A DNA stretch of 64,000 nucleotides from an uncultured Christensenella sp. Lineage in GTDB: Bacteria; Bacillota; Clostridia; Christensenellales; CAG-917. The stretch covers positions 198,168 to 262,167 of the forward strand of contig CAJTNO010000003.1 of the NCBI GenBank assembly GCA_910577815.1. The letters run 5' to 3'. Positions 55,487 to 64,000 of the stretch are shown here, piece by piece. The notes below the pieces were generated by a model. The model made no database searches. It was not told the DNA's origin and was given only the letters and a program-made list of their open reading frames with translations. A program made the translations under genes and the position numbers. The stretch's first letter is position 1, and each line of letters begins with the position of its first letter.

Positions 55487-56261
55487 CCTGTACCTCGCAG
55501 TTTATCTCGCAGGTAACGCCAGAGCTTACAAGCACGGAGTTATCGGTTTGATTTTCTTCGGTTTTTGCTTCTTCTGCCTTATCGGCGTAAATTTCCTGCG
55601 TAGATATCAAGCTATTATCGTTCGCTTTAGCTTCGCGCTTTTTTAACTCCTTCCCCGCAAGCGCAAGTAAAGGAAGAATAAGCGCGCCTATCGAATTACC
55701 CAGTATTACCAACCAGATAAACCCGAAAGCCTTTGCCGAATATATGCCTGCAATAGCAAAATATCCCATATCGGCTATAGAGTGTTCAAAGCCGCTGAGG
55801 ATAAATACGGGTATAGCAAACAAGATACCGACTATACTTTTTTTCTCCTTGTACACGGCAACGGCAACATACATAAGCACTCCGCACATAACGCCGCGTA
55901 TAAGAGTCTGCCACCAAGCCTGCTCCAGCTTAGATGAGCACATAGCAAAAGCAACCGTATTCAAATCAGGTATAGCGTACTGTACGGCAATACCGACAAC
56001 TGCGGTAGCGATTACGTTGCCGAGCAAGCCCAAAAGCAATGCCGAAAAATAATCCTTATTTGCATTGGAAAGTACAAAGCCTATTCTGCCCGTATAGAGA
56101 GAATAGCCCTTATAGCATATGGTAAGCAGCGCGACGCTGAAAAGTATCGCTCCCACCCATTTTATTTCGTTGCAAGCGAGATACACGCAACAGCCTATGG
56201 TTATAAGCAAGCCCGCCGCAATGCCCTGGCAAATCTGATTTATAATCTTATTTATCAGCAT
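55476..56261 (-). CDS. Formate/nitrite transporter (FNT) family channel
   Basis: 261 residues with six hydrophobic helices. The FNT signature [12 protein letters not shown] carries the central pore histidine; an [18 protein letters not shown] first helix and a [11 protein letters not shown] segment (omega-loop region) fit the family. The last 50 residues are a polar, acidic cytoplasmic tail. FNT proteins are pentameric channels for formate, nitrite or hydrosulfide. Here the gene overlaps purM by 7 nt and purN by 11 nt inside the ZTP-controlled operon, and fhs lies just upstream of the operon. Formate is the likely substrate; this is inference from context. Confidence 0.88.
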   Translation of the reverse strand: MLINKIINQICQGIAAGLLITIGCCVYLACNEIKWVGAILFSVALLTICYKGYSLYTGRIGFVLSNANKDYFSALLLGLLGNVIATAVVGIAVQYAIPDLNTVAFAMCSSKLEQAWWQTLIRGVMCGVLMYVAVAVYKEKKSIVGILFAIPVFILSGFEHSIADMGYFAIAGIYSAKAFGFIWLVILGNSIGALILPLLALAGKELKKREAKANDNSLISTQEIYADKAEEAKTEENQTDNSVLVSSGVTCEINCEVQDEG

Positions 56262-57298
56262 ATCGTAATTTTTTCTTCGGATTTGACGATTTCGCCTATA
56301 ACATAAGCGTCTTCGCCCTGTCCTCCGAGTATTCCGAGCGCCTTATCCGCGTCCGCTTTGTCAACGATAACGCACATACCGACGCCCATATTGAAGGTGT
56401 TGAACATATCGCGCTCGCTTATGCCGCCTCTCTTTGCGATGAGGTCGAAAATCGGCAGAATTTTGACGGCGGATTTCTGCACCCTTGCGCCCAAGCCGTC
56501 GGGAATGCTTCTGGGGATATTCTCGTAAAAGCCGCCTCCGGTTATATGCGAAATTCCCTTAACCTGCACCTCGTCGAGCAATGCAAGTATGGGCTTTACA
56601 TAAATCTTTGTAGGAGTCAGCAACGTTTCGCCGATAGACTTTCCGCCAAGTTCCTCCAAAGGAGTCTTTATGTCCGCATTTTCAACGTCGAAAACCTTGC
56701 GCACAAGCGAAAAACCGTTGGAATGAACGCCGCTCGACGGCAACGCAATCATTACGTCGCCCTCTTTCATTTTATTGTTATCTATTATTTTAGCCTTGTC
56801 AACTACGCCTGTACAGTAGCCCGCGAGGTCGTATTCGTCTACAGGATAAAAGCCGGGCATTTCCGCGGTTTCGCCGCCTATCAATGCGGCACCCGACTGT
56901 ACGCAGCCCTCGCAAACGCCCTTGACTATATCGGCAATACGCTCGGGAATATTCTTTCCGCACGCTATGTAATCCAGGAAAAACAGCGGCTTTGCGCCAA
57001 CGCATATTACGTCGTTTACGCACATCGCCACGCAGTCGATACCTACCGTGTCGTGCTTATCCATAAGAAACGCAAGCTTGAGCTTTGTACCTACTCCGTC
57101 CGTGCCGCTTACAAGAACCGGACGGGTTATACCCGTCATATCCAGCTCGAAAAGACCTCCGAAACCGCCTACTCCCGAGCAAACGCCCGAGGTCATAGTT
57201 TTGGCGATATGCTTTTTCATAAGCTCAACTGCTTTATATCCGGCGGTTATATCCACACCCGCCGCCGCGTAGCTGTCAGATTTTGATGTTGTATTCAT
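56255..57298 (-). CDS. purM: Phosphoribosylformylglycinamidine cyclo-ligase
   Basis: 347 residues from the ATG at 57298 (GGAG five bases before). [48 protein letters not shown] and [13 protein letters not shown] are typical AIR synthetase segments. Confidence 0.97.
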   Translation of the reverse strand: MNTTSKSDSYAAAGVDITAGYKAVELMKKHIAKTMTSGVCSGVGGFGGLFELDMTGITRPVLVSGTDGVGTKLKLAFLMDKHDTVGIDCVAMCVNDVICVGAKPLFFLDYIACGKNIPERIADIVKGVCEGCVQSGAALIGGETAEMPGFYPVDEYDLAGYCTGVVDKAKIIDNNKMKEGDVMIALPSSGVHSNGFSLVRKVFDVENADIKTPLEELGGKSIGETLLTPTKIYVKPILALLDEVQVKGISHITGGGFYENIPRSIPDGLGARVQKSAVKILPIFDLIAKRGGISERDMFNTFNMGVGMCVIVDKADADKALGILGGQGEDAYVIGEIVKSEEKITIC

Positions 57299-57322
57299 AA
57301 TGACTCCCAATAAGTTTATTTT

Positions 57323-58747
57323 TTATTCCTTTCCGTTCCAGCAATAGGTGCAGAGCTTACAAGGGTCGATGCCGATGGATTTTATAACGCCGTCGAGGGT
57401 TTGAAATTCCAAAGAGGAGAAATGCAGTTTTTCGCAAATAGCCTGTCTGAGCTTCTTTCCTCTTTCGGTAGAGCCGTCGATATACTCGTCAATATAATTA
57501 AAGCCCTCCTCTCCCTCGAGTTCGTTTATAGTACTGCGCGCAATCAGCTCCATATCGCTTGTAGCGCGCGAAAAATTGAGATATTTGCAACCGTACATTA
57601 TCGGCGGACAGGCGGAACGGATATGCACCTCCTTCGCGCCGTGCGAATACAAAAACTCTACCGTTTCCCTCATCTGCGTGCCGCGGACGATTGAATCGTC
57701 AACAAACAGCAGTTTTTTATCCTTAATCAGCTCGTGTACGGGGACCTGCTTCATCTTTGCAACCTTGTTACGGTCGCGCTGATTGGTGGGCATAAAGCTC
57801 CTCGGCCAGGTAGGCGTATACTTTATAAAAGGTCTTGCAAACGGAACTCCGCTTTGATTGGAGTAGCCTATTGCGTGCGGAGTACCCGAATCGGGAACGC
57901 CTCCGACATAATCGAGCTCAGGCATATTCCCGTTTTTAATGTCGTTACGCGCAAGTATTTCGCCGTTGCGATAGCGCATAGTTTCTACGTTTACTCCCTC
58001 GTAATTGGAGGTAGGATATCCGTAATACGTCCAAAGAAAGGAGCAAAGCCGCATTTGATTACCTGGAGCCGCAAGCTGCTTTATCCCGTCTGCGGACATT
58101 TCAACAATTTCGCCGGGTCCCAGCTCGCGTTCATCCTCGAAGCCGAGCTTTTTATACGCAAAATCCTCAAAGGTAACGCAATAACCGTCCTCGCTTTTGC
58201 CTATAAGCACGGGAGTACGTCCAAGCCTGTCGCGAGCGGCGATAATATTTCCGCCATCTCTCAGTATCAGAATTGACGCGCTGCCATCTATTACGCTTTG
58301 CGCAAAGCTTATGCCCTCCGCAAAATCCTTCTTTTGATTTATAAGCGCGGCTACAAGCTCGGTGCGGTTAATGCCTCCGCCGCTCATAGCGTCGAAATGT
58401 CCGCCGCAAAATGACAGATACTGCTCGATAAGCGCGTCCGCGTTGTTGATAATGCCTATTATACAAATAGCGTAAGTACCGAGCTTCGAGCGTATAAGCA
58501 AGGGCTGCGGGTCGGTATCGCTGATACAGCCGATAGCGGAGCGTCCCTTCATTTCCGCAAAGATGTTTTCAAACTTGGTTCTGAACGGAGAATTCTGTAT
58601 ATTATGGATTTTTCTTTGCAACCCCTGTTCGTCGTCATAAGCCGCCATTCCGCCGCGGTATGTGCCGAGGTGAGAATGGTAGTCAGTGCCGAAAAACACG
58701 TCGTAGATTGCGTCCTGCTTTGTTACAGCTCCGAAAAAGCCGCCCAT
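57323..58747 (-). CDS. purF: Amidophosphoribosyltransferase (PurF) lacking the glutaminase nucleophile
   Basis: 474 residues with GGAGG before the ATG. The PRPP-binding loop LLFVDDSIVRGTQMRET (346-362) is intact, so the transferase domain should work. Canonical PurF begins M-C-G-I, and the exposed cysteine attacks glutamine; here the chain begins MGGFFGAVTK, with Gly in that place. The usual RYSTTG region is replaced by KGRSAIGCISDTDPQP, so the arginine that binds glutamine is missing as well. The SDTE block is also altered (GGINRTEL). C-terminal cysteines (Cys236, Cys380, Cys387, Cys463, Cys466, Cys469) could hold the [4Fe-4S] cluster of Bacillus-type PurF. It lies between purC and purM in the operon. 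It is probably an ammonia-using variant or one with glutaminase in trans. Confidence 0.88.
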   Translation of the reverse strand: MGGFFGAVTKQDAIYDVFFGTDYHSHLGTYRGGMAAYDDEQGLQRKIHNIQNSPFRTKFENIFAEMKGRSAIGCISDTDPQPLLIRSKLGTYAICIIGIINNADALIEQYLSFCGGHFDAMSGGGINRTELVAALINQKKDFAEGISFAQSVIDGSASILILRDGGNIIAARDRLGRTPVLIGKSEDGYCVTFEDFAYKKLGFEDERELGPGEIVEMSADGIKQLAAPGNQMRLCSFLWTYYGYPTSNYEGVNVETMRYRNGEILARNDIKNGNMPELDYVGGVPDSGTPHAIGYSNQSGVPFARPFIKYTPTWPRSFMPTNQRDRNKVAKMKQVPVHELIKDKKLLFVDDSIVRGTQMRETVEFLYSHGAKEVHIRSACPPIMYGCKYLNFSRATSDMELIARSTINELEGEEGFNYIDEYIDGSTERGKKLRQAICEKLHFSSLEFQTLDGVIKSIGIDPCKLCTYCWNGKE

Positions 58748-58759
58748 ACGAACCTCCGA

Positions 58760-59467
58760 TTATCCTAAAATACGCTTCATCATCTCTTGGTAAGCGTCCT
58801 CGACGTTGCCCAAATCTCTGCGGAAGCGGTCTTTATCAAGCTTCTCGTGAGTTTTGCTGTCCCAAAAGCGGCAGGTATCGGGTGAAATCTCGTCGGCGAG
58901 TACGATTGTGCCGTCGGAGGTCTTGCCAAACTCCAGCTTGAAATCCACAAGGTCTACACCTACGTTCTTGAAAAACTCCTTCATAACCTGATTTACCTTA
59001 AATGCAAGCAGAGTTATGGTTGCAATATCCTCCTTGGTTGCGATGCCGAGTGCAAGCGCGTGATAGGAGTTGATAAGCGGGTCGCCGAGGTCGTCGTTTT
59101 TATAGGAGAACTCAATGGTAGGCTCATTAAAAACTATGCCCTCCTCTACGCCGTAGCGCTTTGCGAACGAGCCTGCGGAGATATTGCGGATAATAACCTC
59201 AAGAGGCACTATAGACACTCTTTTGACAAGAGTTTCACGCTCGGAAAGCTCCTTTACGAAGTGAGTAGGCACGCCTTCCTTTTCAAGCATCTGCATCATA
59301 AAGTTGGTAACTCTGTTGTTGATTGCTCCCTTGCCCGTTATCGTGCCCTTTTTAAGACCGTTAAAAGCGGTGGCGTCGTCTTTATAGTCAACCAACAACA
59401 CATCGGCGTTATCGGTCGCATAAACTTTTTTTGCTTTGCCTTCATACAGCATTTCTCTTTTTTCCAT
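58760..59467 (-). CDS. purC: SAICAR synthase
   Basis: 235 residues: [46 protein letters not shown] and [14 protein letters not shown] match the family. It precedes purF by 12 nt. Confidence 0.97.
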   Translation of the reverse strand: MEKREMLYEGKAKKVYATDNADVLLVDYKDDATAFNGLKKGTITGKGAINNRVTNFMMQMLEKEGVPTHFVKELSERETLVKRVSIVPLEVIIRNISAGSFAKRYGVEEGIVFNEPTIEFSYKNDDLGDPLINSYHALALGIATKEDIATITLLAFKVNQVMKEFFKNVGVDLVDFKLEFGKTSDGTIVLADEISPDTCRFWDSKTHEKLDKDRFRRDLGNVEDAYQEMMKRILG

Positions 59468-59488
59468 AGAATCTAATCTGCTCCTAAG

Positions 59489-59983
59489 TTATTTTATAAA
59501 TTCTGACGCCAGCGCTCTGTCCTTTTCAAGCACTGCGGCAGCGTCGTGTTTTCTCTTATCGTCAAGCTTTATGGCAAGCTCGCCATCCTCTACCGCCAGT
59601 ATCTGCGCGGCAAGCAAAGCTGCGTTTGCCCCGCCGTTTATTGCAACGGTAGCCACGGGTATTCCGCTTGGCATCATCACAGTAGACAGTAAGGCGTCCA
59701 TTCCGTCAAGCACGGACGACTTGCAAGGAATTCCTATAACAGGCAATGTCGTATTTGCGGCAATAGCTCCCGCAAGATGCGCCGCCATACCCGCCGCGGC
59801 TATAATAACACCAAAGCCGTTCGCCCTTGCGTTTTGCGAGAACTCCTTCGCCTCCGCAGGCGTACGGTGCGCCGAATAGATATGCACCTCAAACGGAATG
59901 TCAAGCGCGCCGAGCATATCGGTCGCTTTTTTTATTACGGGCATATCGCTGTCGCTGCCCATTACGATGCCAACCTTTTTCAT
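59489..59983 (-). CDS. purE: N5-CAIR mutase / AIR carboxylase catalytic subunit
   Basis: 164 residues, class I PurE: VGIVMGSDSDMPVIKKA, HIYSAHRTPAEA with the catalytic histidine, AAAGMAAHLAGAIAANTTLP. Whether it needs PurK (not in this window) depends on its class. First gene after the ZTP riboswitch. Confidence 0.96.
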   Translation of the reverse strand: MKKVGIVMGSDSDMPVIKKATDMLGALDIPFEVHIYSAHRTPAEAKEFSQNARANGFGVIIAAAGMAAHLAGAIAANTTLPVIGIPCKSSVLDGMDALLSTVMMPSGIPVATVAINGGANAALLAAQILAVEDGELAIKLDDKRKHDAAAVLEKDRALASEFIK

Positions 59984-59993
59984 ATTAACCTCA

Positions 59994-60061
59994 AAATAAA
60001 AAACGGCATACTATCGCTCTCGGAAATACACGCAAGCGTGTAAATTTCCTCATAGTATGCC
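59994..60061 (-). terminator. ZTP riboswitch terminator
   Basis: A long hairpin whose outer arms GGCATACTAT/ATAGTATGCC enclose an inner GGAAAT..ATTTCC stem, followed on the minus strand by T-rich sequence and then the purE ribosome binding site. The 5' arm overlaps the conserved CTGGGCA of the aptamer, so ligand binding would prevent the terminator from forming. Confidence 0.85.
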
Positions 60062-60212
60062 CAGACGGACGGCAAAAGACTGATTTTCATAAAACACCTA
60101 TGTCTGTAGTCATTATGACCACCGTATTTCTGCAAAACCGTTTGTCTTTTATCGTTTGCTCCCACGTGGTGTATCCACTTATCCCGTCAGTCACAAACGA
60201 CTTTTGCGCTTC
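60058..60212 (-). promoter_or_regulatory. ZTP (pfl) riboswitch
   Basis: The minus-strand RNA has the 5' domain GTCGTTTG..GTGACTGACGGGATAAGTGG..CCAC..GGGAGCAAACG, with CGTTTG/CAAACG closing P1 and GTGG/CCAC forming the inner stem. It also has the 3' conserved CCGTCTGGGCA. The two halves are joined by an about 95 nt linker with its own pairing (AAAAGAC/GTCTTTT), longer than in many examples. ZTP accumulates when 10-formyl-THF is short, and this class turns on formyl-THF and purine genes. Here it controls purE through folD, including a formate channel. Confidence 0.88.
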
Positions 60213-60240
60213 AAAGTCAATCCCGAAGGATTATGAAGAT

Positions 60241-60270
60241 ATATTATCATAAATGATAATTTAATGTCAA
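60241..60270 (-). promoter_or_regulatory. Promoter of the purine operon with overlapping palindrome
   Basis: TTGACA at 60270-60265, spacer 18 nt, TAATAT at 60246-60241. The perfect-arm palindrome ATTATCAT-AA-ATGATAAT at 60243-60260 covers the spacer and -10, a position that suits a repressor. It does not resemble a Bacillus PurR box. The rest of the sequence up to 60375 is AT-rich without further features. Confidence 0.6.
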
Positions 60271-60375
60271 CAAATCGCCCGACTTGGCAAAGACTAAACA
60301 ACAAAGTATACGAAAAGTGTTATTAAACTAAAATGTCAGTTTAAAATATTTATCCAAAAACCCAATTCAAATATA

Positions 60376-60406
60376 CAGGCTATGTGCAAATTGAGCACAT
60401 AGCCTG
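60376..60406. terminator. Hairpin downstream of fhs
   Basis: Perfect 12 bp stem CAGGCTATGTGC/GCACATAGCCTG with a seven-base loop lies 32 nt after fhs. No strong T-run follows, so it may act as a weak terminator or a 3' stabiliser. Confidence 0.55.
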
Positions 60407-60437
60407 AAAAACAGTTTTCATTTAATATAAACGAGTC

Positions 60438-62117
60438 TTAAAAGAGTCCCGAAATAACGCCGTCGTCGGATACGTCGATTCTCTCCGCCGCAGGCGATTT
60501 GGGCAAGCCCGGCATAGTAAGAATATCGCCGGTAAGGACTACTATAAAGCCTGCTCCCGCCGAAACCTTGACGTTATTAACGGTAACCTTAAAACCTGTA
60601 GGCGCGCCTAGCTTAGTCGGGTCGTCTGAAAAGCTGTACTGCGTTTTTGCAATACATACGGGACATTTATCAAAGCCGAGCTGCGTAAGCTTTGCAATCT
60701 GCGCCTTTGCGTTAGGCATAAATATCACGCCGTCGCCGCCATAAATCTTTTTAACGACCGCTTCGATTTTATCCTCTATGGAGCAATCGTCATCATACGA
60801 AAAAGTAAAGTCGCCCTTTTCCTCGTCGCACAGGCGCACAACCTCGCGCGCAAGTGCCTCGCCGCCCTTGCCGCCCTCCGCCCAGACGGTTGAAAGAACG
60901 GTATTCACGCCAAGCTCTCTGCACTTGGAAATTATAAAATCTATTTCTTTATCCGTATCGGTCGGGAAACGGTTTACCGCTACTACGCAAGGCAGCTTAT
61001 AAACGTTTTTGATGTTGGAAACGTGGCGCAAAAGATTAGGAATTCCGTTTTCAAGCGCGGTTAAATTCTCCGTACCGAGCTCTGTCTTGGCAAGTCCGCC
61101 GTGCATCTTAAGCGCGCGCACGGTAGCTACCACAACCACCGCAGAGGGAGTAAGTCCCGCCATACGGCATTTAATATCAAGGAATTTTTCCGCGCCCAAA
61201 TCCGCGCCGAAGCCAGCCTCGGTAACAGTATAATCTCCAAGCTTAAGCGCAAGCTTTGTAGCCGTCACGGAATTGCAGCCGTGCGCTATATTGGCAAACG
61301 GACCGCCGTGTACAAGCGCGGGAGTACCCTCGAGCGTCTGCACAAGATTTGGCTTAAGCGCGTCCTTTAGCAGCGCCGCCATAGCTCCCGCCGCCTTGAG
61401 CTGACCGCAGGTTACGGGTTCATCGTTAAACGTATATCCTACAATTATTCTTGAAAGTCTTTCCTTTAAATCCGCTATCGAGCCGGACAGACAAAGAACA
61501 GCCATTATCTCGCTTGCAACCGTTATATCAAATCCGTCCTCACGGGGCATTCCGTTGGCTTTGCCGCCCATTCCGTCCACGATAAAGCGGAGCTGTCTGT
61601 CGTTCATATCCACGCAACGCTTCCAGGTAATGCGTCTTACGTCAATTCCCAGCGCGTTGCCCTGCGTGATATGATTGTCAAGCATTGCCGCAAGCAGATT
61701 GTTAGCCGCGCCTATGGCGTGAAAATCGCCCGTGAAGTGTAAATTTATATCCTCCATAGGCACAACCTGCGCATATCCGCCGCCTGCCGCGCCGCCTTTA
61801 ACTCCGAATACGGGTCCCAACGACGGCTCGCGCAATGCAACCGTTACGTTTTTGCCTATTCTCTTAAGTCCGTCGGCAAGTCCTATTGTGGTAGTGGTTT
61901 TACCCTCTCCCGCAGGCGTTGGCGTTATAGCCGTAACAAGTATAAGCTTTCCGTCCTCGTTCTTGCTGTCCTTAAGCAACGATAAATCTATCTTTGCCTT
62001 ATACTTACCGTACTGCTCGATGTATTTATCTTCAATACCGGCAATTTCTGCTATCTTGTTAATGTGTTGCATTTTGCACTGCTGTGCAATTTCGATGTCG
62101 GACAAATATTGTGCCAT
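60438..62117 (-). CDS. fhs: Formate--tetrahydrofolate ligase
   Basis: 559 residues making 10-formyl-THF from formate, THF and [23 protein letters not shown] (P-loop), [40 protein letters not shown] and the KMHGGLAK segment are all diagnostic. It follows guaB by 65 nt and lies just upstream of the purine operon, feeding the formyl transferases PurN and PurV. Confidence 0.98.
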   Translation of the reverse strand: MAQYLSDIEIAQQCKMQHINKIAEIAGIEDKYIEQYGKYKAKIDLSLLKDSKNEDGKLILVTAITPTPAGEGKTTTTIGLADGLKRIGKNVTVALREPSLGPVFGVKGGAAGGGYAQVVPMEDINLHFTGDFHAIGAANNLLAAMLDNHITQGNALGIDVRRITWKRCVDMNDRQLRFIVDGMGGKANGMPREDGFDITVASEIMAVLCLSGSIADLKERLSRIIVGYTFNDEPVTCGQLKAAGAMAALLKDALKPNLVQTLEGTPALVHGGPFANIAHGCNSVTATKLALKLGDYTVTEAGFGADLGAEKFLDIKCRMAGLTPSAVVVVATVRALKMHGGLAKTELGTENLTALENGIPNLLRHVSNIKNVYKLPCVVAVNRFPTDTDKEIDFIISKCRELGVNTVLSTVWAEGGKGGEALAREVVRLCDEEKGDFTFSYDDDCSIEDKIEAVVKKIYGGDGVIFMPNAKAQIAKLTQLGFDKCPVCIAKTQYSFSDDPTKLGAPTGFKVTVNNVKVSAGAGFIVVLTGDILTMPGLPKSPAAERIDVSDDGVISGLF

Positions 62118-62182
62118 AATAATCTCCTTTATTTGTTCGGCTTTGCAGTTAGCATTTGCCGTATGAATTACTGATTACCGTC

Positions 62183-63688
62183 TTACTCGTTATGATAAGT
62201 TGTCTTTTTAGTGATGACGTCGTGAGCTCCGCCCTCGACAATACTCGTTGCGGATACGACCGTCATCTTCGCCAACTTATGAAGCTGCCATATAGTTGTC
62301 GCGCCGCAGTTGCACATTGTGGATTTTACCTTATACAGACTTCTGTTGACGTTGTCCTTAAGACTACCCGCATAAGGGACATAGCTGTCTACGCCCTCCT
62401 CAAAAGACAAGCCGCTCTTTCCGCCGAGGTCGTATCTCTGCCAGTTTCTCGCGCGGTTACTGCCTTCTCCCCAATACTCCTTGACATAGTTGCCGTTTAT
62501 GTTCAGCTTGTTTGTCGGACTTTCGTCAAATCTCGCAAAGTATCTGCCAAGCATAAGGAAATCCGCGCCCATCGCAAGCGCAAGCGTCATATGATAATCG
62601 TGTACGATGCCGCCGTCCGAGCAAATAGGAATGTATACTCCCGTTCTTTCAAAATATTCGTCGCGCGCCTTTGCAACCTCTATAAGCGCGGTAGCCTGAC
62701 CTCTGCCTATACCCTTTGTTTCGCGTGTAATGCAAATGGAGCCGCCTCCAATGCCTACCTTTATAAAGTCAGCGCCGCAATCGGCGAGGAAATTAAAGCC
62801 GTCTCTGTCTACAACGTTGCCCGCGCCGACCTTTACGGTATTGCCGTATCTCTCGCGTATAAACTCCAAGGTGCGCTTCTGCCACACCGTATAACCCTCG
62901 CTCGAGTCAATACAAAGCACGTCCGCGCCGGCCTCGACAAGAGCGGGAACTCTCCTCTCATAATCGAGTGTATTTATACCTGCGCCTACCAGATATCTCT
63001 TCTGGTCGTCCAACAGCTCGTTGGGGTTCTCTTTATGCTCCGAATAATCCTTGCGGAATATAAGATACATCAGGCTTCCGTCGTTTGAAATTATGGGAAG
63101 CGTGTTCAGCTTATGCTCCCAGATTATATCGTTAGCCTCCGCAAGCGTAGTATCCTGCGGCGCTGTTATAAGCTTTTCAAGCGGAGTCATAAACTGAGAA
63201 ACCTTGGTGTCCGCGCTCATACGGCTTACGCGATAATCACGGCTTGTGACTATTCCGAGCAGCTTACCGTTGGACGAGCCGTCGTGAGTAATGGCGATAG
63301 TGTTGTGTCCCTTTTCAGCTACTAATTGCAACACGTCGCCGAGTGTATTATCGGGAGTCAGATTGCTGTCGGATATAACAAATCCTGCCTTATAGCTCTT
63401 GACTCTCCTTACCATCTCCGCCTCGTCCTCGATGGATTGCGAGCCGTAAATGAAAGACAGTCCGCCCTCTTTTGCAAGCGCGATTGCCATAGTATCGTTG
63501 GATACCGATTGCATTATCGCAGATACCATAGGAATATTCAAGGATATCGCGGGTTCTTCGCCCTTTCTGAATTTCGTAAGCGGAGTTTTAAGCGATACGT
63601 TAGCGGGAATACAGTTTTCATCGGTATAACCGGGTATCAATAGATATTCGCTGAAAGTTCTTGACGGCTCCTCACAATATTTAGCCAT
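62183..63688 (-). CDS. guaB: IMP dehydrogenase
   Basis: Oxidises IMP to XMP. 501 residues from the ATG at 63688 (GGAGG five bases before). Two CBS domains lie at about 100-225. The catalytic loop reads [10 protein letters not shown] (usually GPGSICTTR) with the nucleophilic cysteine intact; the [20 protein letters not shown] phosphate site and the flap region [11 protein letters not shown] are present. The GGGSICITR variant and longer C-terminus place it in a less common bacterial branch. It heads the run guaB-fhs. Confidence 0.95.
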   Translation of the reverse strand: MAKYCEEPSRTFSEYLLIPGYTDENCIPANVSLKTPLTKFRKGEEPAISLNIPMVSAIMQSVSNDTMAIALAKEGGLSFIYGSQSIEDEAEMVRRVKSYKAGFVISDSNLTPDNTLGDVLQLVAEKGHNTIAITHDGSSNGKLLGIVTSRDYRVSRMSADTKVSQFMTPLEKLITAPQDTTLAEANDIIWEHKLNTLPIISNDGSLMYLIFRKDYSEHKENPNELLDDQKRYLVGAGINTLDYERRVPALVEAGADVLCIDSSEGYTVWQKRTLEFIRERYGNTVKVGAGNVVDRDGFNFLADCGADFIKVGIGGGSICITRETKGIGRGQATALIEVAKARDEYFERTGVYIPICSDGGIVHDYHMTLALAMGADFLMLGRYFARFDESPTNKLNINGNYVKEYWGEGSNRARNWQRYDLGGKSGLSFEEGVDSYVPYAGSLKDNVNRSLYKVKSTMCNCGATTIWQLHKLAKMTVVSATSIVEGGAHDVITKKTTYHNE

Positions 63689-63717
63689 ACTGTCCTCCAA
63701 AATAAATTATTATTATA

Positions 63718-63747
63718 ATAATCGCATATTTTGCCGCCCTTTGTCAA
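63718..63747 (-). promoter_or_regulatory. Promoter of guaB
   Basis: TTGACA at 63747-63742, 18 nt spacer, GATTAT at 63723-63718, followed by an AT-rich leader of about 25 nt with GGAGG. Confidence 0.55.
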
Positions 63748-63821
63748 AAGAATGGCGCAAAAAGTTTTTTTAATTTCAACGGAATACCAAACACAATATT
63801 CACTCAAAGCAATGTAAAATA

Positions 63822-63850
63822 AAACGAAGCCTGATTATAAGACCTCGTTT
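63822..63850 (-). terminator. Terminator of the gene entering from the right edge
   Basis: AAACGAGGTCT/AGGCTTCGTTT stem on the minus strand with two wobble pairs and a seven-base loop, followed by TTTATTTT. Confidence 0.65.
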
Positions 63851-63876
63851 CATTTAAATTGTATTTTAATGCTGTT

Positions 63877-64000
63877 TTATTTAACTTGGTTTAACTTAAT
63901 TGCTCGTCCGCCTGTAAGCGTTATCATTTTAACCGCAGGCAACGCAAAGTCATTGGCTACTATTATCAACGGCTTTGTTAGTCGCTGTCCTGCCGTTACC
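63877..64000 (-). CDS. C-terminal 40 codons of an unrecognised protein (partial at right edge)
   Basis: On the minus strand one frame is open from the window edge to a TAA at 63877-63879. It reads VTAGQRLTKPLIIVANDF and ends GGRAIKLNQVK. It is followed by a terminator, which supports a real gene end. Too short to name. Confidence 0.5.
   Translation of the reverse strand, partial: VTAGQRLTKPLIIVANDFALPAVKMITLTGGRAIKLNQVK

Noticed and set aside
57323..58747. Mis-set start codon hiding a canonical Met-Cys PurF N-terminus
   Set aside because: The ATG has a strong GGAGG, aligns with the family N-terminus (GGFFG against CGI-G), and further glutaminase residues are also missing.
59980..60165. 61-codon frame between the ZTP aptamer and purE
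   Set aside because: It runs through the riboswitch linker and terminator; no ribosome binding site of its own.

Overview
This looks like chromosomal DNA of an endospore-forming member of the Bacillota, most probably an uncultured Clostridia lineage. The support is a spore germination protease (gpr), the Firmicutes order comM-dprA-topA-trmFO-hslV-hslU, FMN and ZTP riboswitches, NfnAB, a clade II full-length PurL, strong GGAGG ribosome binding sites and SigA-type promoters (TTGACA/TATAAT). I see no rRNA, tRNA, CRISPR array, transposase, integrase or prophage genes. The window is mostly core chromosome carrying unusual fusions and one unusual accessory-looking locus.

Layout. 1-5.9 kb (minus): an FMN riboswitch drives a RibU-TsaE fusion followed by tsaB, rimI, an alpha/beta hydrolase, a membrane-anchored murF and a ddl cut by the window edge. 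6-14.6 kb: rsfS, a nadD-yqeK fusion, obgE, the electron-bifurcating pair nfnAB, nth, and a divergent DUF3343/cysteine desulfurase pair. 14.7-16.8 kb: an intracellular subtilase and two orphan proteins around a mirror-image promoter that looks sporulation-specific. 16.9-28.5 kb (minus): glyA, trxA, rseC-like, hisS, hslU, hslV, trmFO, topA, dprA, comM.

28.6-34.6 kb (minus) is the most unusual region. It holds two SipW-type signal peptidases flanking a membrane-anchored McrB-like AAA+ ATPase and a DUF2357 (McrC-like) protein. The DUF2357 protein has a long acidic tail where a nuclease would be expected. All four genes lie behind a perfect consensus promoter with a palindrome at +1. I propose it as a candidate undescribed membrane system: a McrBC-type core reused for membrane protein processing rather than DNA restriction.

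34.6-46.9 kb: an EF-G-like GTPase, murI, gpr, rpsT, a double-anchored surface subtilase, an RNA polymerase alpha-CTD/WG-repeat fusion, a large surface protein with a possibly leaderless mRNA, a LOG-family protein and an aminotransferase. 47-63.7 kb (minus): guaB, fhs, then a ZTP riboswitch and purE-purC-purF-purM-FNT-purN-purO-purV-purD-purL-folD. The genes form a coherent formate/one-carbon purine module: a formate channel and formate-THF ligase feed the two formyl transfer steps, under control of an alarmone that signals formyl-THF shortage. In this operon PurF has lost its glutaminase nucleophile, and the last two purine steps use separate PurV and archaeal-type PurO proteins instead of PurH.
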